A stretch of DNA of 64,000 bases from Promethearchaeota archaeon. Lineage in GTDB: Archaea > Asgardarchaeota > Lokiarchaeia > Sigyniarchaeales > SOKP01. Below the pieces are notes generated by a model. It saw only the letters and a program-made list of their open reading frames with translations. It did no database searches and was not told the origin of the DNA. The stretch covers positions 1 through 64,000 of the forward strand of contig JAFGOA010000215.1 of NCBI GenBank assembly GCA_016926735.1, read 5' to 3'. Below are positions 27,509 to 35,889 of this stretch, piece by piece (the stretch's first letter is position 1; each line of letters begins with the position of its first letter). Position numbers and translations under genes: made by a program.

Positions 27509-29164
27509 TTAATAGTAAAATAAACTTATAGATGATAAAATTAAGGTAATTATCATAAGAATAATATTGATTTTTTTAAATATAGGATATTCAGATTGAA
27601 TTTCTTTAGGATTTGTAGACATTGTGGATCCACTAAATGACATTGTAGAAAAGAAAGATATCCAGAAAAAAAGAGGAAGATTGAATAAAAGAAACTCTAA
27701 GGAGTTATGCATATAAAATATTAAAAATATCATTAAAATCATATTAATTAATCCAAAAAAAATACCTTTTATGATGAAATTTCGAGTAAATTCTGATAAC
27801 GGATAAATTAGAATTAGTAATAAATTAGATAACACTAATGCACTAATAAAATCGATTATTAATAGTATCATGCTAAAACCTAATAAGATACTAGTAATTA
27901 AATTCAAGAATAATAATCCAATTATTGGCAAAATAAATATCTTCCTCATCAAGAAAGATATATGCGATAAACCAGCTCTTATGCGATGATATAAAGTAAA
28001 TTTAATTCTCTTCATTTTTTCTGTCTTTTTTTTTTCCATTAAGTATTGTTTTAAATATTTAGACCATATAGGTCCGTATTTAACTTTATATGGAAATGTT
28101 TCTGAATTTTTAGGTAATTTAGGTAAAGCAATACCACCAGCAGATAATTGAGGAAGGATTAATTCTTTAGTTTTAACATAATTATGAAGTCCAGTTGCTT
28201 CCAGTGCCTCTAAGAGTTGTTTATTTTCAAAATCATCTCCTCGAGCAGCACACCAAACATTAATTCCATTTGAATCAATACATAAAACCCATGCGTCAAT
28301 ACCTTTTAAATCTCGCATTAATTTTATATATGTAAATTCATAATTTCCTGTTACAATTATAGGTGAGTTTTCATTTGGCTCTCCCGATTTATATAAACCA
28401 GGTTCTTTTGGAACTTTATCCATTTGACCTGTGAATATACAACGATAGATCCTTAATTGAGCTCTAATACCCTTGAAGTTTTTTTGAGATGGTCTATAAA
28501 ACCCAGGCAAATTTTCTTTTATATTTATTTTTTTTAGTTCAATAACTTGAATTGATCCATGATTCCATACTTTTTTTTCTATTATTTTGAATCCAATTGG
28601 TTCGAGATATTTAAAAAAATGTTTTAATATATAGGTTCCTTTCAATCTCAAACGTTTTAATTTTTTCTTAAACCACCATCTGTTTAATTTAAATAATACA
28701 TTCCAAAATCCTTTTGGTTGAAATTCCGCAGCTATCAAAATTCTCCCATTATTTTTCAATAAATCCCAACAATTTTTTAAGAAAATTTGTTGTTCAAATG
28801 GACGTAATTCTGATAACATAAAAGTACTAACAATAACATCCTGAGAATTAGGATCTATTGATAGTTGATTATATGTTCCCAGCCTATATTTTAAATTTTC
28901 ATATTGATTGGGATTATAATTATTTTTAGCATATTCAATCATTTTTGGATTAATATCATATGCTATTATATTATTTGCTTTATTTGCTATTTTTCTTGCT
29001 AGTGTTCCAGGTCCACATCCTATCTCTATGATATTATCTTGAGGTTTTATTCTTTTTAAAATCCAATTGTAAATTTCAATGTTGACTTGTTTTGTTAATT
29101 TAGTAAAATTTCTTTCATATTCTCTGGGTTCTTCTTCTAATTTCTTCATATAAGTTACAGCCAA
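27509..29164 (-). CDS. hgcA: SAM-methyltransferase fused to HgcA-like corrinoid membrane protein
   Basis: A 551-aa fusion. Residues 1-210 are a class I SAM-dependent methyltransferase (IIEIGCGPGT at 45-54, IIAYDINP as motif II). Residues 215-551 follow HgcA end to end: EPGLY.SGEP..NSPIIVTGNYEFTY, the cap-helix motif INVWCAA at 301-307 with the axial-ligand Cys305, EATGLHNYV, LILPQLSAGG, then YGP, four or five transmembrane helices (about 408-505 and 530-550) and a C-terminal FSGSTMST block resembling that of corrinoid Fe-S proteins. HgcA transfers a methyl group from its corrinoid to Hg(II). The usual NVWCAAGKG is NVWCAARGD here, so the exact activity is uncertain. The fusion suggests SAM as methyl source. 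hgcB follows; arsR diverges. Confidence 0.87.
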   Translation of the reverse strand: MAVTYMKKLEEEPREYERNFTKLTKQVNIEIYNWILKRIKPQDNIIEIGCGPGTLARKIANKANNIIAYDINPKMIEYAKNNYNPNQYENLKYRLGTYNQLSIDPNSQDVIVSTFMLSELRPFEQQIFLKNCWDLLKNNGRILIAAEFQPKGFWNVLFKLNRWWFKKKLKRLRLKGTYILKHFFKYLEPIGFKIIEKKVWNHGSIQVIELKKINIKENLPGFYRPSQKNFKGIRAQLRIYRCIFTGQMDKVPKEPGLYKSGEPNENSPIIVTGNYEFTYIKLMRDLKGIDAWVLCIDSNGINVWCAARGDDFENKQLLEALEATGLHNYVKTKELILPQLSAGGIALPKLPKNSETFPYKVKYGPIWSKYLKQYLMEKKKTEKMKRIKFTLYHRIRAGLSHISFLMRKIFILPIIGLLFLNLITSILLGFSMILLIIDFISALVLSNLLLILIYPLSEFTRNFIIKGIFFGLINMILMIFLIFYMHNSLEFLLFNLPLFFWISFFSTMSFSGSTMSTNPKEIQSEYPIFKKINIILMIITLILSSISLFYY

Positions 29165-29223
29165 ATCTTATAAAACCTCTTATCAATTTCTAATAAATAT
29201 TTTTTTTGAAATAAAAAAAAGTA

Positions 29224-29253
29224 TATTCAAATAAAAATATTTGGATTTGAATA
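29224..29253. promoter_or_regulatory. perfect inverted repeat, candidate ArsR operator
   Basis: TATTCAAAT and ATTTGAATA form a perfect 9-bp inverted repeat with a 12-bp spacer, midway between the divergent hgcA and arsR starts. Size and AT-rich palindromic form resemble ArsR/SmtB operators. A second weaker pair (ATGAATAT at 29281, ATATTCAT at 29313) flanks the arsR start. Confidence 0.55.
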
Positions 29254-29300
29254 AATCTTTTTAAATTAAAGTAAATTATTATGAATATAGAAATAATTAA

Positions 29301-29723
29301 ATGGTATATCTGATATTCATGAACACTCCTCGTCAAGAAAAAATTAAGGATATGATTTGTAATATAGAGCAATGTAAAGATATAGATAATTTCTTTGATA
29401 ATTTAAGAATCTTAGGAAAAAAACTAAAAACTAATGAATTTATTAATAATCAAATTAAAATATTGAATATTTTTGCCAATAAAGAGAGATTAATGATTAT
29501 CTATTCATTAATGGAGAAAGATCGTTGTGTCTGTGAACTAGAAGCAATATTGGATAAATCTCAACCTTCGATTTCGCATCATCTAAAGAGGTTAGAGGAT
29601 GTAAATCTTATTAGAGGTTGGAAGAAAAGTAAATTTACATATTACAGTCTTAATAAATCTCAATTAAAATCTTATATTAATGATTATATATCATTTTTTG
29701 ATTATGGTAAGGTAATACTTTAA
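29301..29723 (+). CDS. ArsR/SmtB-family metal-responsive repressor
   Basis: A 140-aa winged-helix protein. The ArsR core is clear: LNIFANKERLMIIYSLMEKDRCVCELEAILDKSQPSISHHLKRLEDVNLIRGWKKSKFTYYSLN. The CVCEL segment places two Cys in the alpha-3 position used for As(III)/metal sensing in ArsR. An N-terminal extension of about 50 residues contains two more Cys (MICNIEQC). ATG 29319 (MNTPRQ) is an alternative start. It diverges from the hgcA-like gene, precedes an ArsB/NhaD-type permease, and has a palindrome in front, so it probably derepresses the locus when thiophilic metal(loid)s bind. Confidence 0.87.
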   Translation: MVYLIFMNTPRQEKIKDMICNIEQCKDIDNFFDNLRILGKKLKTNEFINNQIKILNIFANKERLMIIYSLMEKDRCVCELEAILDKSQPSISHHLKRLEDVNLIRGWKKSKFTYYSLNKSQLKSYINDYISFFDYGKVIL

Positions 29724-29838
29724 GATTTTTTATAATTCTATTTAAAAAATCCACAAAATATACTTTTTTACAACTAGGTATTAAATTTAAATACAATGTA
29801 AATTTCTTTTGAGATTAAATATGTATGAGTAGATCAGA

Positions 29839-31281
29839 ATATTAGTAAGTAACATACTTCTATTAATTTGTTTTATTTCTGTTATTTTATTAATTTTAAC
29901 TGAAAAATTAAATAGAGCAGTCGCAGCTTTAATGGGTGCGGTGATAGCTTATTTTATTTTAATTTTTATTGAAGGTTATGATTTTTCAGTTATAGTTGAT
30001 TTAATGTTTAGCACTAATGAAAATTATGTAAATTTACATTCGCTTATTTTAATAATTAGCATGATGATAATTGTGCAAATATCACATGAAGCAGGATTGT
30101 TTCAATTTATATCTATATATTTGATTAAATTTTCAAAAGGAAAACCAATTCCATTAATGATTATATTATGTTGTGTGACTGTCTTAATTTCAGCGATTCT
30201 TAATAATATTTTAACAGTAATAATTCTAATCCCCCTTACTATAACTATATCAAGAATTCTTAATATAAATCCTACACCTTATATTCTTACCCAAGCTATT
30301 TTGGTAAATGTTGGAGGTACATTATTTTCGATATCTTCAATTCCAAATATTTTAATAGTAACATATGCAGGAATAAGTTTTTTGGATTTTTTAATTAATG
30401 TAGGATTACTATCTTTATTGGTTTTTAGTCTTACTTTAGGATTTTTCATAATTTTATATAAAAAAGAAATGAAAATTCCAGAAGGATCTTTGAATGTTTT
30501 AAAGGAGTATAATGTTTGGAATGTTGTTCAAAGTAAAAAACTCTTATATCTCTCAATGATATCTTTATTATCATTATTTTTTCTATTCATAGTTGTACCT
30601 TCAGATATAATATCCCCTGATATTATAGCTTTAACCTTAGGAGTTTTAATGATAATATTAAGTAAATTAGAACCAAAAGAAATATTCTCTAAAATTGACA
30701 TTGAATTAATCCTTTATTTAATAGGAATCTTTGTTATTGCAGGCTCTCTAGAACTACTTAATGTTTTAGATATTGTAGGAGAATTTATTTCTCAAGTTGG
30801 AGGAGGAGATACATATGTTTTATTATTACTTGTTTTATGGATATCTGCTTTTTTGAGCTCTTCCATTGATAATATTCCTATAACAAAAGTGCTTATTCCT
30901 GTAATCGGTGAAATTCCAGGAATAACATCTGAAACAATAAGAAAAAGATTATATTATTCTCTCGCATTAGGTGCAAATTGGGGGGACAATCTTACACCTC
31001 TTGGTGATAATATCCTTGTTGTAAATATTGCAGAACAGAATAAAAGGCCAATTTCATTCAAACAATTTATGAAGTTAGGATTTGTAACAACTATTTATCA
31101 ATTGTTAATAATAACAATATATTTTACCCTTATTTTTAAATTTATAACAGGTATTATAATTTTATTTGTAATTATTGTTATAATTATTCTTATTTACTTT
31201 TTTATGAAAAAAGGTCCAAAAAAGATAAGAAATAAAACAATAAATACTCTATCTAATCTTAGACATTATATAATTAGGTGA
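29839..31281 (+). CDS. ArsB/NhaD-type ion transporter permease
   Basis: A membrane protein with about 11-12 helices of the ion transporter superfamily that holds ArsB, NhaD and the P protein. Two inverted halves carry the signature hairpins: ILNNILTVIILIPLT with NVGGTLFSISSIPNI, and SSSIDNIPITKVLIP with LGANWGDNLTPLGDN. The track starts at ATG 29932, but in-frame codons upstream (ILLLICFISVILLILTEKLNRAVAALMGA) clearly encode the first helix. No ATG/GTG/TTG lies after the stop at 29830, so I place the start tentatively at ATA 29839 (480 aa). It follows arsR and could export arsenite or exchange Na+/H+; the context favours metalloid or metal detoxification. Confidence 0.82.
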   Translation: MLVSNILLLICFISVILLILTEKLNRAVAALMGAVIAYFILIFIEGYDFSVIVDLMFSTNENYVNLHSLILIISMMIIVQISHEAGLFQFISIYLIKFSKGKPIPLMIILCCVTVLISAILNNILTVIILIPLTITISRILNINPTPYILTQAILVNVGGTLFSISSIPNILIVTYAGISFLDFLINVGLLSLLVFSLTLGFFIILYKKEMKIPEGSLNVLKEYNVWNVVQSKKLLYLSMISLLSLFFLFIVVPSDIISPDIIALTLGVLMIILSKLEPKEIFSKIDIELILYLIGIFVIAGSLELLNVLDIVGEFISQVGGGDTYVLLLLVLWISAFLSSSIDNIPITKVLIPVIGEIPGITSETIRKRLYYSLALGANWGDNLTPLGDNILVVNIAEQNKRPISFKQFMKLGFVTTIYQLLIITIYFTLIFKFITGIIILFVIIVIIILIYFFMKKGPKKIRNKTINTLSNLRHYIIR

Positions 31282-31282
31282 T
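31276..31282 (+). promoter_or_regulatory. Shine-Dalgarno AGGTGAT setting an ATA start
   Basis: AGGTGAT lies 5 nt before ATA 31288, which directly follows an in-frame TAA at 31285-31287. The GTG inside the motif is out of frame with the gene, so it cannot be the start. Confidence 0.55.
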
Positions 31283-31287
31283 AATAA

Positions 31288-31923
31288 ATAGTATTCAAAA
31301 GTATTGAAAGAATTAAAAACTCTTTACCCGAAATAGTACATATTGTAATGTTTTACAATAATGGTATAGTATTCCAAACAACATTCTCTCACGATGAGAT
31401 AAATATTCCTAAATTGGGAGAACATATTTCTGAATTATTAAATCAAATTCGGGCTGTTTATACTATCTGTAATATCGAAATACAGAATTATAATAAATTA
31501 ATATTTGAAACCGAAAATATTTCAACAATTGTTCTCAAACTTGGAGAAGATAGTAATATTGCTCTTTTTTTTAAGAATGAGGATACTAAAGAACTTAAAA
31601 TTAAATCAATTCAACGATATCTTAATCGAATTGAAGAACTTATTGATATGGATGCCAAAGAACTGATCCTTCAAGAAATCTTAGTCGAGGAAAATAACAT
31701 TAAAGATCTTCAGATTATTTTAGATTCAAAATATAATGAAATAAAAGAAATTAAATCCGAATTGGGTAATATATCAGAAGAAGAGAATCTTCAAAATTTG
31801 GATACTAAGGTAAGTAAAGAATACGAACAACTTGAAAAAGATTGTAAGAATATAGAAAAAGAAATTTTAAATAAAAAGGAAAAGATTCAAAGTCTGAAAA
31901 AAAAGATGAATGAAGAGAATTAA
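31288..31923 (+). CDS. roadblock/longin-like domain protein with C-terminal coiled coil
   Basis: The track starts at ATG 31348, but the frame extends upstream through IERIKNSLPEIVHIVMFYNNGIVFQ, which is the typical opening helix and first strand of a roadblock-like domain. The in-frame stop is at 31285, so the only starts covering this helix are ATA or ATT; AGGTGAT points to ATA 31288 (211 aa). Residues 1-115 form the roadblock-like domain; residues about 125-211 form a Glu/Lys-rich coiled coil. Roadblock proteins bind small GTPases in Asgards and bacteria, so a scaffold role is plausible. It follows the permease directly but probably has its own promoter function. Confidence 0.7.
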   Translation: MVFKSIERIKNSLPEIVHIVMFYNNGIVFQTTFSHDEINIPKLGEHISELLNQIRAVYTICNIEIQNYNKLIFETENISTIVLKLGEDSNIALFFKNEDTKELKIKSIQRYLNRIEELIDMDAKELILQEILVEENNIKDLQIILDSKYNEIKEIKSELGNISEEENLQNLDTKVSKEYEQLEKDCKNIEKEILNKKEKIQSLKKKMNEEN

Positions 31924-31951
31924 AATCTAGAATTTAAAAATCTTATATCTA

Positions 31952-33178
31952 TTATTTAAGATAATTTCGAATAGATGATAACGTGAAAATTATAATTGAG
32001 CATCCCATTATTATAAAAGTTATTTTAATATTATATAAAAAAATTAATCCAAACATGGGTATAATAATACCTGGTATCATTTTTATCATATTTAGTACAC
32101 TAAAACTTAAGGCTCTATTCTCTCCATCAAGTTCCTTATTAAATTGATTTAAAAAAAAGATATATCTAGAGAATCCTAATCCAAGAATAATGATAATTAT
32201 AATAAGATTCAATGGAATAGAGGAAATGATTCCTAATATAACAAAAAGAATTCCTAAGAAAAGAGTTACCAATAAAAGTGCATGTTTTGAATTAATTATC
32301 TTTTTTTTAGATATTATGTACGTAAAAAATACCTCTGAGAAAATAATCATAGCTTCTATAAAACCATAGTATATCAATGATATCTTTAATTCTATTAAAA
32401 GATAAAATTGATAATTTATATATAATGAAAAAATAATAATTTCAATTATTAATATCTCTTTTAATAATATTTTTATAATGTTACTCTTTCCAAGAATCTT
32501 TAAACCTAATTTAATTTGTTTAATGAAATTTTTTCTATTTTTAATCTTCAAAGGTTTTAGCTTTTCCTTTATTGTAAATGCTATTATTAAACTGATAAAA
32601 TAAGGAAGACTCATTAATATTACAACAGCTTGTAATGAAATAAGGGAACCTATTAATGACCCTATAGGTGAAGAAATAATTATTCCTATAAGAAAAATAT
32701 TACTTGATTTCCCTATTGTTTTTGAAAATTCCTTCTCTAGTCTTTGATATTTCATTGAATCATGCAATAATGCTTCTGTAGATCCAGATATAAGAGCGGT
32801 TCCTAATGCAAAAAATGTTTCACCAATATAAAAAAAATAAATATTAATAAGTAATCCATATATCAATGCCCCAATTGTGCTAAAGAAGCTTGCTAATATA
32901 AGACTCTTTCTTTTACCAAAATAATCCGCAATCATTCCACAAGGAATTTCAAGAATAAATATCAATAAATAATGATAACTTTGTAAGATATTATAGTCTA
33001 TCAAAGTGAATTTTGCATAATTTAAATAAAAGGGTACAATTACTCCTGAGAGAAAATAAAATCCAATAAAAAATTGAAATATAAAGATTTTCCTTATATT
33101 TATAATATATAATTTACTAATTTTTTTTGTTTGCTCTGAAATTATATGTTGATTTTCTAAATCTTCTAAAACAATCAA
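31952..33178 (-). CDS. major facilitator superfamily transporter
   Basis: A 408-aa protein with about 11-12 transmembrane helices. The loop 2-3 signature is GMIADYFGKRKSLILASF (about residues 83-100), the MFS G-x-x-x-D-x-x-G-[RK]-[RK] motif. The N terminus is cytoplasmic and polar. Conserved acidic or aromatic residues that would show the substrate are not recognisable; it is most like drug or small-molecule efflux members. It converges with the roadblock gene (28 bp apart). Confidence 0.82.
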   Translation of the reverse strand: MIVLEDLENQHIISEQTKKISKLYIINIRKIFIFQFFIGFYFLSGVIVPFYLNYAKFTLIDYNILQSYHYLLIFILEIPCGMIADYFGKRKSLILASFFSTIGALIYGLLINIYFFYIGETFFALGTALISGSTEALLHDSMKYQRLEKEFSKTIGKSSNIFLIGIIISSPIGSLIGSLISLQAVVILMSLPYFISLIIAFTIKEKLKPLKIKNRKNFIKQIKLGLKILGKSNIIKILLKEILIIEIIIFSLYINYQFYLLIELKISLIYYGFIEAMIIFSEVFFTYIISKKKIINSKHALLLVTLFLGILFVILGIISSIPLNLIIIIIILGLGFSRYIFFLNQFNKELDGENRALSFSVLNMIKMIPGIIIPMFGLIFLYNIKITFIIMGCSIIIFTLSSIRNYLK

Positions 33179-33657
33179 ATATATCCCCTGCTTAAGGTTA
33201 TTCTTAATTAAAATAATTGATTATGAAAAAATATGAGATGATTTCCCTTTTATCTTCCTAATTTTAGTAGAATATTCAAAATTAACTAAATAATTAAATG
33301 AAGATTTTAATAGATGCTAGAAGAACAAATTAAATATGATCTACTAGCTTTAATTTTAAGTAATGTATAATGTCAAGTACTTATTATAAAACAATAGTAT
33401 TTATTCTTCATAAGAAATTACACTTAATAATGATCTTTAGTGATTGAGTGAAAATGTTGTTTCTATTCTCAATATTTATAGAAATAATTAATATATATAA
33501 TTATTTGCTTTTCTTCTCTAATTTAAAACAATAGTTTTCAAAGATATTCTATGATTTCAAAGATATTATTGTTTAATTTTAATTTTTTCATTAAAAAAAG
33601 TTTTATAATTAAAAATTAAAGATAAAAAAAATTTATGTTGATGATATCAATCAGTTC
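33179..33657. other. 479-bp intergenic region, nothing certain
   Basis: AT-rich spacer between two minus-strand genes. A 18-codon ORF at 33314 on the plus strand (MLEEQIKYDLLALILSNV) reads like a truncated gene start, and a TTTCAAAGATAT direct repeat occurs near 33536 and 33553. I see no RNA gene. Confidence 0.4.
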
Positions 33658-34521
33658 TTATTCAGATGATTTAGTTTTATTATTTTTTAAAATAAAATAT
33701 AATGCCCCTAATTCTCCATTAATTTCAGATAACTCACTAACAGATTCATAGTTTTGATTGTAAATACCTATTAAAGAAAATCCTCCTAATGAAGTCAATT
33801 GTTTGAAATCTTCAAATGTCCATAATCTCAAGTTATGAATTTCTTTTATTTCTTTTTTTTTGCCATTTTCTCTAATAGTCATCTGAAAATCAATTTCTCG
33901 GATTTTTTTTTCTATATCATATCTTTTAATAATCCATTGAGCTTTTATATCTATATTATCTTCTTTAATATACCATATATCATCTTTTTTGATTTCATTT
34001 TGAATATTTTCACATTTGCAACTAATCTCGGCGATATAAATTCCCCCATCTCTTAAGGATTTATTCATGGTTTTAAAATGAGAAATAATATCTTCGTCTG
34101 TTCTTAAATATCCCAAACTATTAATGCAAATAAATGCTGCGTCTGATTCTTTTTTAAATATTTTATTTCTCATATCTCCAGTTATGACTTTATAATTATT
34201 CCTTATTTCGATGTTTTTTTGTAATCTTTGATCACAATATTTTATCATTTTCTTACTAATATCATATCCTTTTATATAATAACCATGATTTGCAAATTTT
34301 TCTATAAATATCCCAGAACCACACGCAGGTTCTATAATCCTTTTAACATCAAAATTACAATATAATCTAAATATAGATCTGAAAAATTCAAAATCATTAT
34401 CAATATTTCTTTTAAACACCAAATCATAATATTTTGGTAATTCATAGAACCTATATTGTTCACTATTTCCTAATTTATTATTTTCTAAACTTACATTACT
34501 TTTTGTTTCTGTAATACTCAA
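33658..34521 (-). CDS. class I SAM-dependent methyltransferase
   Basis: A 287-aa cytoplasmic methyltransferase. Motif I is IIEPACGSGIFIEKF (about residues 62-76), motif II YIKGYDIS, motif III VITGDM and motif IV AAFICINSLGYL. The C-terminal half carries a beta-sheet insertion and the closing LGGFSLIGIYN strand of this fold. It resembles small-molecule methyltransferases of the UbiE/glycine-sarcosine type; the substrate is not evident. It lies 18 bp downstream of the HSP20 gene on the same strand and is likely cotranscribed with it. Confidence 0.82.
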   Translation of the reverse strand: MSITETKSNVSLENNKLGNSEQYRFYELPKYYDLVFKRNIDNDFEFFRSIFRLYCNFDVKRIIEPACGSGIFIEKFANHGYYIKGYDISKKMIKYCDQRLQKNIEIRNNYKVITGDMRNKIFKKESDAAFICINSLGYLRTDEDIISHFKTMNKSLRDGGIYIAEISCKCENIQNEIKKDDIWYIKEDNIDIKAQWIIKRYDIEKKIREIDFQMTIRENGKKKEIKEIHNLRLWTFEDFKQLTSLGGFSLIGIYNQNYESVSELSEINGELGALYFILKNNKTKSSE

Positions 34522-34539
34522 AAACCTCTAAAATTTATC

Positions 34540-35100
34540 CTATTTAATATTAATTATCTTTTTCTCTTTCTTTGGAATTTCTTTTTTAGGTATTATAATC
34601 TTTAAAATACCTTTCTCTAAGGTAGCATCTACATTTTCTTCATCAATCTCATTAGGTAGGCTGAAACAACGATAATATTTTGCAGAACGATATTCTTTTC
34701 TTACTATATCTCCCTTATCTTCTTGGTTTTTTATTTCCTTTATTTCTCCTTTTATTTCAAGATTTCCATCTATTAAAGATATTTCAATATCTTCCTTATC
34801 TAATCCAGGTAATTCGGCTGTTAAATTAAAATTTTTATCATCTTCTATAATATTGGCTAGGGGGGTCCGAAATATTGGTAGATTATTATGTAATTGGAGT
34901 TGTAATGTAGGAGAGATATTTCTGTTAAAGGGATAAAACCATTCATTAAAAAAATTTCGATGAAGGTTATCAAAAAGTTGATCCATATTTTGAAATAAAG
35001 AAAAAGGATTTGCTCTTCTGATAAAAAACTCTTTTTTTTCTTTTGTATCTTCTTGAGAGTTTGAGCTATCTTTCTTTATCTTTATCTTTTTTTCATCCAT
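34540..35100 (-). CDS. HSP20 small heat-shock protein
   Basis: A 186-aa alpha-crystallin-type holdase. The N-terminal arm is charged (Lys-rich, residues 1-30) then aromatic (FFIRRANPFSLFQNMDQLF). The alpha-crystallin domain runs from about residue 88 (NIIEDDKNFNLTAELPGLDKEDIEISLIDGNLEI) to 175, with the conserved A-x-x-x-G-x-L motif as ATLEKGILKIIIPK near the end and the oligomerisation tail KKIINIK. It is divergent from the ribbon-helix-helix gene. It prevents aggregation of unfolded proteins in the cytoplasm. Confidence 0.93.
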   Translation of the reverse strand: MDEKKIKIKKDSSNSQEDTKEKKEFFIRRANPFSLFQNMDQLFDNLHRNFFNEWFYPFNRNISPTLQLQLHNNLPIFRTPLANIIEDDKNFNLTAELPGLDKEDIEISLIDGNLEIKGEIKEIKNQEDKGDIVRKEYRSAKYYRCFSLPNEIDEENVDATLEKGILKIIIPKKEIPKKEKKIINIK

Positions 35101-35261
35101 TTTAATTCTCTTTATTTTTTACTTTAAATTATCTGAATTATAATTATTATTGATCTAAACAAAGTATTTAAACGTTGTCATATGAAAACTTATGATCAGA
35201 TCGATACATTTTTAAACTTTATTAATATTTAATTATACTATAGAAAATATATTTTTCATTT

Positions 35262-35267
35262 AGGTGA
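35262..35267 (+). promoter_or_regulatory. Shine-Dalgarno AGGTGA overlapping the ORF-track GTG start
   Basis: AGGTGA lies 5 nt before in-frame ATA 35273. The GTG used by the ORF track (35264) is inside this motif and has no other Shine-Dalgarno ahead of it. Confidence 0.45.
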
Positions 35268-35272
35268 ATGTA

Positions 35273-35848
35273 ATAACAGAAAAGAAACTAAAGAATAAGA
35301 CTAATTTTTTAGGTTTTAGGCTCTCTGAAAAGTTATTATTAAAATTAGATATTATTGCTAATCAAGAAAATAAAACTCGAGGATTAATTGCAAAAGAAGC
35401 TGTAAAACAATGGATCAATATCAAACAATATGAGGCCGGTAATGAAATGATTACAATCCCGAAAAAATTATTTTTAGATTTAATTGAATCTCATAGTGAA
35501 GAATCATTAGATAATATAACTGGGAAGATGGTTGTTTTATTATCTGATTTTATCAAATTCATATTTAATAAACCTTTAAATATAAAAACATTAGAAGATT
35601 ATGCTGTTTTTTCATCTAATTTTTTTGGGAAAAAAGGACTAAGATGGTTCAATAATATCGATGTAAAAATAGAGAATGGTTTTTATATCTTTAGAGGATT
35701 GCATGATTTAGGAGAAAATTTTTCATTCTTTTTTGTGAAAATTTACAGAAAATTACTATCTGAACATTTTAATTTCGATTTTATTACAAAAATAGAAGAA
35801 TCATCACCATTTCTTATTAATCTAAAATTTAAATACAAAAATGATTAA
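35273..35848 (+). CDS. ribbon-helix-helix protein with unknown C-terminal domain
   Basis: About 191 aa. The N-terminal 45 residues are a CopG/Arc-type ribbon-helix-helix (FLGFRLSEKLLLKLDIIANQENKTRGLIAKEAVKQWI), a dimeric DNA-binding fold. The remaining about 140 residues (VVLLSDFIKFIFNK, FRGLHDLGENFSFFFVKIYRKLL, SPFLINLKFK) form an alpha/beta domain found in no family I can name; it may be a sensor. I prefer ATA 35273 after AGGTGA to GTG 35264, which lies in the Shine-Dalgarno; the protein differs by only three residues. It precedes the PAS sensor gene by 41 bp and may be cotranscribed with it. Confidence 0.7.
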   Translation: MTEKKLKNKTNFLGFRLSEKLLLKLDIIANQENKTRGLIAKEAVKQWINIKQYEAGNEMITIPKKLFLDLIESHSEESLDNITGKMVVLLSDFIKFIFNKPLNIKTLEDYAVFSSNFFGKKGLRWFNNIDVKIENGFYIFRGLHDLGENFSFFFVKIYRKLLSEHFNFDFITKIEESSPFLINLKFKYKND

Positions 35849-35889
35849 AAATATTATTCAATAAAAAAAAATCGTTAAGGGTGTTAAGA

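Noticed and set aside
28595-28615. GGTTCGA string resembling a tRNA T-loop
   Set aside because: It lies inside the hgcA-like coding sequence and has no acceptor stem around it; I found no tRNA anywhere in the window.
29190-29372. Minus-strand ORF of 60 aa
   Set aside because: It covers the hgcA-arsR regulatory region and the start of arsR; its composition is low-complexity and hydrophobic by AT bias.
33835-34056. Plus-strand ORF of 73 aa, Phe-rich
   Set aside because: Antisense to the methyltransferase gene.
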